The position numbers were made by a program, and so were the translations under genes. From Lolium rigidum (lineage: Eukaryota; Streptophyta; Magnoliopsida; Poales; Poaceae), in contig NW_025900018.1 of assembly GCF_022539505.1 (NCBI RefSeq), positions 62,001 to 126,000 of the forward strand: DNA of 64,000 nt, given 5' to 3'. The stretch's first letter is position 1. Each line of letters opens with the position of its first letter. Shown piece by piece: positions 59,078 to 64,000 of this stretch. The notes under the pieces were generated by a model. That model was not told the DNA's origin. It did no database searches and was given only the letters and a program-made list of their open reading frames with translations.

Positions 59078-60035
59078 GGCATCTCCAAATAGGCTTAAAT
59101 TATAGAGTATATTGACGTGAAATCCAATTCGGCTCACGGGTGCAAATAATTTTTTTGTGTGAAAATACATTGTAAAGTGTCAAAAAAAATTATAATAAAT
59201 TTTGGTATGTATATCTAGACATTCTATGTTCGCACACAAGTTTTCAGGAAAAAAGAATATTTTTTGTGTCTCGTGTAAAAAAGATAAATTTTGATGCTCT
59301 AACAGGATTACGTACACAGGACAATTTTTTGTCTTTTTATACATGGCACATAAAATGTTGTTTTCCCACGAAAACTTGCGTACGAACATAGAATATCAAC
59401 ATGTACAGCTGAAATTTTGTTTCAACTTTTTTCGACATTTTTAATTATATTTTGTAATAGGTGCACCTATAAGCCAAAACGCCACCTCCGATATTCACAT
59501 CGTTCTAACTTCTAACAAACTAAGCTAGTATATTTTCTCCAAACACGTTAATAGCAATAATGTGAGTTACGTACACCATGTGATAGTATGTTATCGTTGT
59601 GAAGACTTGTTGAACGTACATTTGTTGTATTCGCTGATAGTCCGGAGCGTGGTGGCATCGTAGGCGACACACATGATGGTGTCAACGGTTGCCATAATGA
59701 GTTCGTAGAAAGTCAAAGAACAAGCGGGTGTTGCACTACCACATCACGATAATGAGGGAACCCTAAAGAGCACAACATAGAACGAGGCATGAATTGCGGA
59801 CACTACTGGCCATGATGACGCCACCATGACCACGATGTCGTGCAGGACTGGGCTCAACGTCGTGTATCTCTTTCAACTTTAAAGACGTTATTAAGTTAAC
59901 ATCAGGCCTTTGGCCTTTTATCTAAAATAAGTGTACGTAGCTTGCGTTATTGCTATGCATGTGCTTGGAGAAGATATCCTAGCTTAGTTTGTTAGAAGTT
60001 GGTCATACATGTATTTAAGCTTATTTGGAGATGCC
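59078..60035. mobile_element. Harbinger-like MITE inside the MULE
   Basis: Ends ggcatctccaaataggctta and the inverse of taagcttatttggagatgcc. Further inward, caaactaagctag...cgttaatagcaata at 59516-59560 pairs with the reverse of 59945-59995. A clean 3-base duplication was not seen. Confidence 0.6.
59123..59485. mobile_element. small MITE nested in the Harbinger-like element
   Basis: Ends ggctcacgggtgcaaat and aggtgcacctataagcc are imperfect inverted repeats like those at 6456-6815. It separates the paired inner blocks of the surrounding element. Confidence 0.45.
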
Positions 60036-60090
60036 CAAGCCGTCCAAAAATCGTATAATAAAATAAAGTCCGGCAACTATAAACGGAAGT

Positions 60091-60165
60091 GTTGGCTGTG
60101 TCGATGGCAACCTTGACTTTGTGGCTGCTCTAGGTAGCGGGTTCAAATCCCAGCAGGCGCTATCT
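60091..60165 (+). ncRNA. tRNA-like block, right MULE arm
   Basis: tggctgtgtcgatgg (60093-60107) resembles an A box and ggttcaaatcc (60140-60150) a strong B box, at tRNA-like spacing. It is the counterpart of the left arm block. Confidence 0.35.
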
Positions 60166-60591
60166 TTTTCAATTTTTTCTATGTTCTGGCAGGTGGGATG
60201 GATTGGCATGTAAAAAAGCAACAAGGTCACATTTGCGAGAGAAAAAAATATAAAGGGTGCTTTTTTGCAAAAATCACAATGCCACGTGGCCGCTCCCGAT
60301 TGGTCGTGGACCTATTTGCTCGCTCGGTGCAAGTTGTGGTACTTCAGATGCTCGTTTTGCAAGTTGTGGTACTAAACTGCACATCCAATGCAAGTTGTGG
60401 TACCAAAAATGTATATAACTCTTTCTGAAACCAAAAACAGCAGAAAACAGCAACTGCCTCTACGGCATCTCGTCAATAGGTTAGTGCCGGAAAATGCATA
60501 ATAATGACATAAAGTGTGTATAAAACATGTGAGTATCATCATAAAAGTAGCATGGAACATAAGAAATTATAGATACGTTTGAGACGTATCA

Positions 60592-60870
60592 AGCATCCCC
60601 AAGCTTAGTTCCTACTCGCCCTCGAGTAGGTAAACAATAACAAGGATAATTTCTGAAGTGACATGCTATCATAATCTTGATCAATACTATTGTAAAGCAT
60701 ATGAGATGAATGTAGCGATTCGAAGCAATGGTAAAGACAATGAATAAACAACTGAATCACATAGCAAAGACTTTTCATGAATAGTACTTTCAAGACAAGC
60801 AACAATAAGACTTGCATAAGAGTTAACTCATAAAGCAATAAATTCTTAGTAGAAAGCTTTAAAGCAATGA
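60592..60870 (-). other. interior of gypsy element A, cut by element B
   Basis: Non-coding sequence beside the polypurine tract, homologous to 62583-62820 of element B. It stops abruptly at LTR-B. Confidence 0.65.
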
Positions 60871-62582
60871 TGTCTACGGGAGCTTCTATTCTTGTAGACA
60901 GTGTTGGGCCTCCAAGAGCAGAGGTTTGTAGAACAGCAGCAAGTTTCCCTTAAGTGGATCACCCAAGGTTTATCGAACTCAGGGAGGAAGAGGTCAAAGA
61001 TATCCCTCTCATGCAACCCTGCAACCACAAAGCAAGAAGTCTCTTGTGTCCCCAACACACCTAATAGGTGCACTAGTTCGGCGAAGAGATAGTGAAATAC
61101 AGGTGGTATGAATGAATATGAGCAGCAGTAACGGCGCCAGAAATGTGCTTACTGGCGTACAGTTGATGGTAGTAATATTGCAGGAAGTAAAGATGCAGTA
61201 AAACAGTAAACAAACAGCGATAGCAGTATTTAGGAACAAGGCCTAGGGATCATATTTTCACTAGTGGACACTCTCAACATTGATCACATAACAGAATAAA
61301 TAGATAGATGCTAGACTCTACACCCTCTTGTTGGATGATGAACACCACTAACTCGTGTAGGATTACACGAACCCTCAATGCCGGAGTTAACAAGCTCCAC
61401 AATATTCAATGTTCATATTTAAATAACCTTAGAGTGCATGACAGATCAACATAACCAAACCAAGTACTAACATAGCATGCACACTGTCACCTTCACACTA
61501 CGAAAGGAGGCATAGATCACATCAATACCATCATAGCAATAGTTAACTTCATAATCTACAAGAGATCACAATCATAGCCTACGCCAAGTACTACACGATG
61601 CACACACTGTCACCATTACACCGGGCAGGAGGAATAAACTACTTTAATAACATCACTAGAGTAGCACACAGATAAATTGTGATACAAAACACATTGCAAT
61701 CATAAAGGGATATAAATAAGCACTTCACTATGCCATTCATAACAGTGAATAAGTATTCCGTGAAATATAGCCTAAGAGACCCACACGGTGCACACACTTG
61801 TCACCTTTACACACGTGGGACAAGGAGTCTCCGGAGATCACATAAGTAAAACCCACTTTACTAGCATAATGACATCTAGATTACAAGCATCATCATATGA
61901 ATCTCAATCATGTAAGGCAGCTCATGAGATTATTGTATTGAAGCACATAGGAGAGAGATTAACCACATAGCTACCGGTACAGCCCCGAGCCTCGATGGAG
62001 AACTACTCCCTCCTCATGGGAGACAGCAGCGTTGATGAAGATGACGGTGGTGTTGATGGAGGAGCCTTCCGGGGGCACTTCCCCGTCCCGGCGGCGTGCC
62101 GGAACAGAGACTCCTGTCCCCCAGATCTTGGCTTCGCGATGGCGGCGGCTCTGGAAGGTTTCTCGTACCGTGGCTTTTTCGTATCGAGGTTTTAGGTCTG
62201 GGACCTTTAAATAGGCGAAGAGGCGGAGTCGGAGGGGCGACGAGGCGGTGACACAATAGGGGGGCGCGGCCCAGGCCCTGGCCGCGCCGCCCTATCATCT
62301 GGGCCCACCAGGGCTCTCCTCTGGCGGCTCTCGGGTGTTCTGGAAGCTTCGTGGAAAAATAGGATGCTAGGCGTTGATTTCGTCCGATTCCGAGAATATT
62401 TCCTTGCTAGGATTTCTGAAACCAAAAACAGCAGAAAACAGGAACTGGCACTTCGGCATCTCGTCAATAGGTTAGTTCTGGAATACGCATAAATATGACA
62501 TAAAGTATGTATAAAACATGTAGATATCATCAATAATGTGGCATGGAACATAAGAAATTATCGATACGTCGGAGACGTATCA
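60871..62582 (-). repeat. gypsy LTR (B)
   Basis: 1712 bp. Minus strand: begins tgatacgtctccgacg at 62582 after polypurine aagcttggggatgc, and ends ...ctcccgtagaca at 60871. It belongs to the same superfamily as LTR-A but differs in its far part (tgtctacgggagcttc end, 60871-62000). Its 5' partner is outside the window. Confidence 0.75.
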
Positions 62583-64000
62583 GCATCCCCAAGCTTAGTT
62601 CCTGCTCGTCCCGAGCAGGTAAACGATAACAAAGATAATTTCTGTAAGCATATGTAGTGAATGCAGCGATCAAAACAATGGTAATGACATGAGTAAACAA
62701 ATGAATCATAAAGCAAAGACTTTTCATGAATAGTACTTTCAAGACAAGCATCAATAAGTCTTGCATAAGAGTTAACTCATAAAGCAATAAATTCATAGTA
62801 AAGGCATTGAAGCAACACAATGGAAGATTAAGTTTCAGCGGTTGCTTTCAACTTCTAACATGTATATCTCATGGATAGTTTGTCAATGCAAAGCAATATA
62901 ATAAGTGCAATATGCAAGTATGTAGGAATCAATGCACAGTTCACACAAGTGTTTGCTTCTTAAGGTGGAGAGAAATAGGTGAACTAACTCAACAATAAAA
63001 GTAAAAGAAAGGCCCTTCGCAGAGGGAAGCATCGATTGCTATATTTGTGCTAGAGCTTTGGTTTTTGAAAACATAAAGAGAGCATAAAAGTAAAATTTTG
63101 AGAGGTGTTTGTTGTTGTCAATGAATGGTAGTGGGCACTCTAACCCCCTTGCCAGACAAACCTTCAAAGAGAGGCTCCCATGAATTATTTTTATTTTTGG
63201 GTGGCACTCCTTCCAACCTTTCTTTCACAAACCATGGCTAACCGAATCCTCGGGTGCCCGCCAACAATCTCATACCATGAAGGAGTGCCTTTTTATTTTA
63301 GTTTTATTATGATGACACTCCTCCCCACCTTTGCTTTCTCAAGCCATGGCTAACCGAATCCTTCGGGTGCCGTCCAACAATCACATACCATGGAGGAGTG
63401 TCTATTTAGGTTAATTAATTTGGGACTCGGGAATCCCATTGCCAGCTCTTTTTGCAAAATTATTGGATAAGCGAATGAAGCCACTAGTCCATTGGTGAAA
63501 GTTGCCCAACAAGAATGAAAGATAAACACCACATACTTCCTCATGAGCTATAAAACATTGACACAAATCAGAGGTGATAAATTTTGAATTATTTAAAGGT
63601 AGAACTCAAGCAATTTACTTTGGAATGGCGGAGAAATACCATGTAGTAGGTAGGTATGGTGGACACAAATGGCATAGTGGTTGGCTCAAGGATTTTGGAT
63701 GCATGAGAAGTATTCCCTCTCGATACAAGGTTTAGGCTAGCAAGGTTATTTGAAACAAACACAAGGATGAACCAGTGCAGCAAAACTCACATAAAAGACA
63801 TATTGTAAACATTATAAGACTCTACACCGTCTTCCTTGTTGTTCAAAACTCAATACTAGAAATTATCTAGACTTTAGAGAGACCAATTATGCAAACCAAA
63901 TTTTAGCAAGCTCTATGTATTTCTTCATTAATGGGTGCAAAGTATATGATGCAAGAGCTTAAACATGAGAACAACAATTGCCAAGTATCACATTATCCAA
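62583..64000 (-). mobile_element. interior of gypsy element B (3' non-coding region)
   Basis: Runs from the polypurine tract to the window edge with no coding motif. It contains a tandem pair at about 63200-63290 and 63313-63400 (accatggctaaccgaatcct, gggtgcc, caacaatc, cataccatg, aggagtg). Confidence 0.6.

Larger units (their letters stand above)
58704..60421. mobile_element. Mutator-like element (MULE), non-autonomous
   Basis: Terminal inverted repeats of about 330 bp (58704-59037 and 60086-60421) start gaggtatatacatttttgg / gagttatatacatttttgg and are flanked by the 9-base duplication TTTCTGAAA (58695-58703, 60422-60430). The uninterrupted sibling LTR-B at about 62411 has a single TTTCTGAAA at this spot, a natural empty site. 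Each arm has three direct repeats of taccacaacttgca and an inner tRNA-like block. There is no transposase; the centre holds another element. Confidence 0.95.
57283..60591 (-). repeat. gypsy LTR (A), interrupted by a Mutator-like element
   Basis: On the minus strand the LTR begins tgatacgtctcaaacg at 60591, preceded by polypurine aagcttgggga (60603-60593). It ends near 57283 (tgtaagacacacgtcc on the plus strand). Without the 1718 bp insertion and one 9 bp duplication it is about 1.58 kb. It is homologous to LTR-B at 60871-62582 over most of its length. Confidence 0.75.

Noticed and set aside
62990..63420. Short spaced repeats suggesting a CRISPR-like array
   Set aside because: Only two diverged units in a plant retrotransposon interior.

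Overview
The window is nuclear DNA of a cool-season grass (Pooideae). Two kinds of evidence point there. First, three intron-containing genes, PHYC, SPO11-1 and a two-pore K+ channel (TPK), lie in one 10 kb island at about 39.9-51.5 kb. From memory, this order matches rice chromosome 3 and the VRN1-linked PHYC region of Triticeae group 5. Second, everything else is layered transposable elements of the sort that fill Triticeae and Poeae genomes. PHYC differs enough from the wheat protein as I remember it that I would not call the species; a Poeae grass such as Lolium, Festuca or Avena is as likely as a Triticeae.

Layout. 1-5.7 kb: 3' part of a Tat/Retand-like Ty3/gypsy element with a broken gag, no pol, an antisense acidic ORF and a 3' LTR. 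It sits inside the ORF of a PIF/Harbinger element whose tail runs to 6.06 kb. 6.4-8.9 kb: a small MITE-like element and a copia remnant split by a LINE. 9.2-15.8 kb: a Ty1/copia element with both LTRs and the target duplication ATACT, minus strand. 17.6-18.4 kb: a Harbinger element with a short ORF. 19.26-29.8 kb: a long inverted repeat (possible Pack-MULE) split by a 9.6 kb gypsy element with 3.0 kb LTRs and target duplication ACTTC. 31.3-34.3 kb: a diverged tandem duplication whose second copy holds a LINE fragment. 34.8-39.1 kb: two Harbinger elements with TTA duplications, one encoding a broken transposase, and a separate Harbinger ORF1 remnant.

Genes. PHYC (4 exons, 1133 aa) and SPO11-1 (15 exons, 388 aa) are on the plus strand. 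TPK (2 coding exons, 347 aa) faces them on the minus strand. All three reading frames are intact after splicing and every junction was placed by hand. They have unrelated jobs (light sensing, meiotic double-strand breaks, vacuolar K+ release) and are neighbours only through conserved gene order.

51.8-64 kb: a nested Stowaway pair, GC-rich unclassified repeats, and a five-level nest: a short-LTR copia gag cut by a gypsy LTR, which is cut by a Mutator-like element, which holds a Harbinger-like element, which holds a MITE. A second gypsy LTR of the same superfamily lies at 60.9-62.6 kb.

The observations I rate highest are: (i) mismatches between the paired LTRs of two unrelated retrotransposons gather at CAG/CTG sites, with recurrent CAG versus CGAG indels, which looks like either a base-calling artefact or CHG-methylation decay; (ii) a tRNA-like block in both terminal repeats of the Mutator-like element; (iii) a stop-free, frame-preserving first intron in PHYC; (iv) a GC-AG intron in SPO11-1; and (v) a recurrent ORF carried by Harbinger elements.
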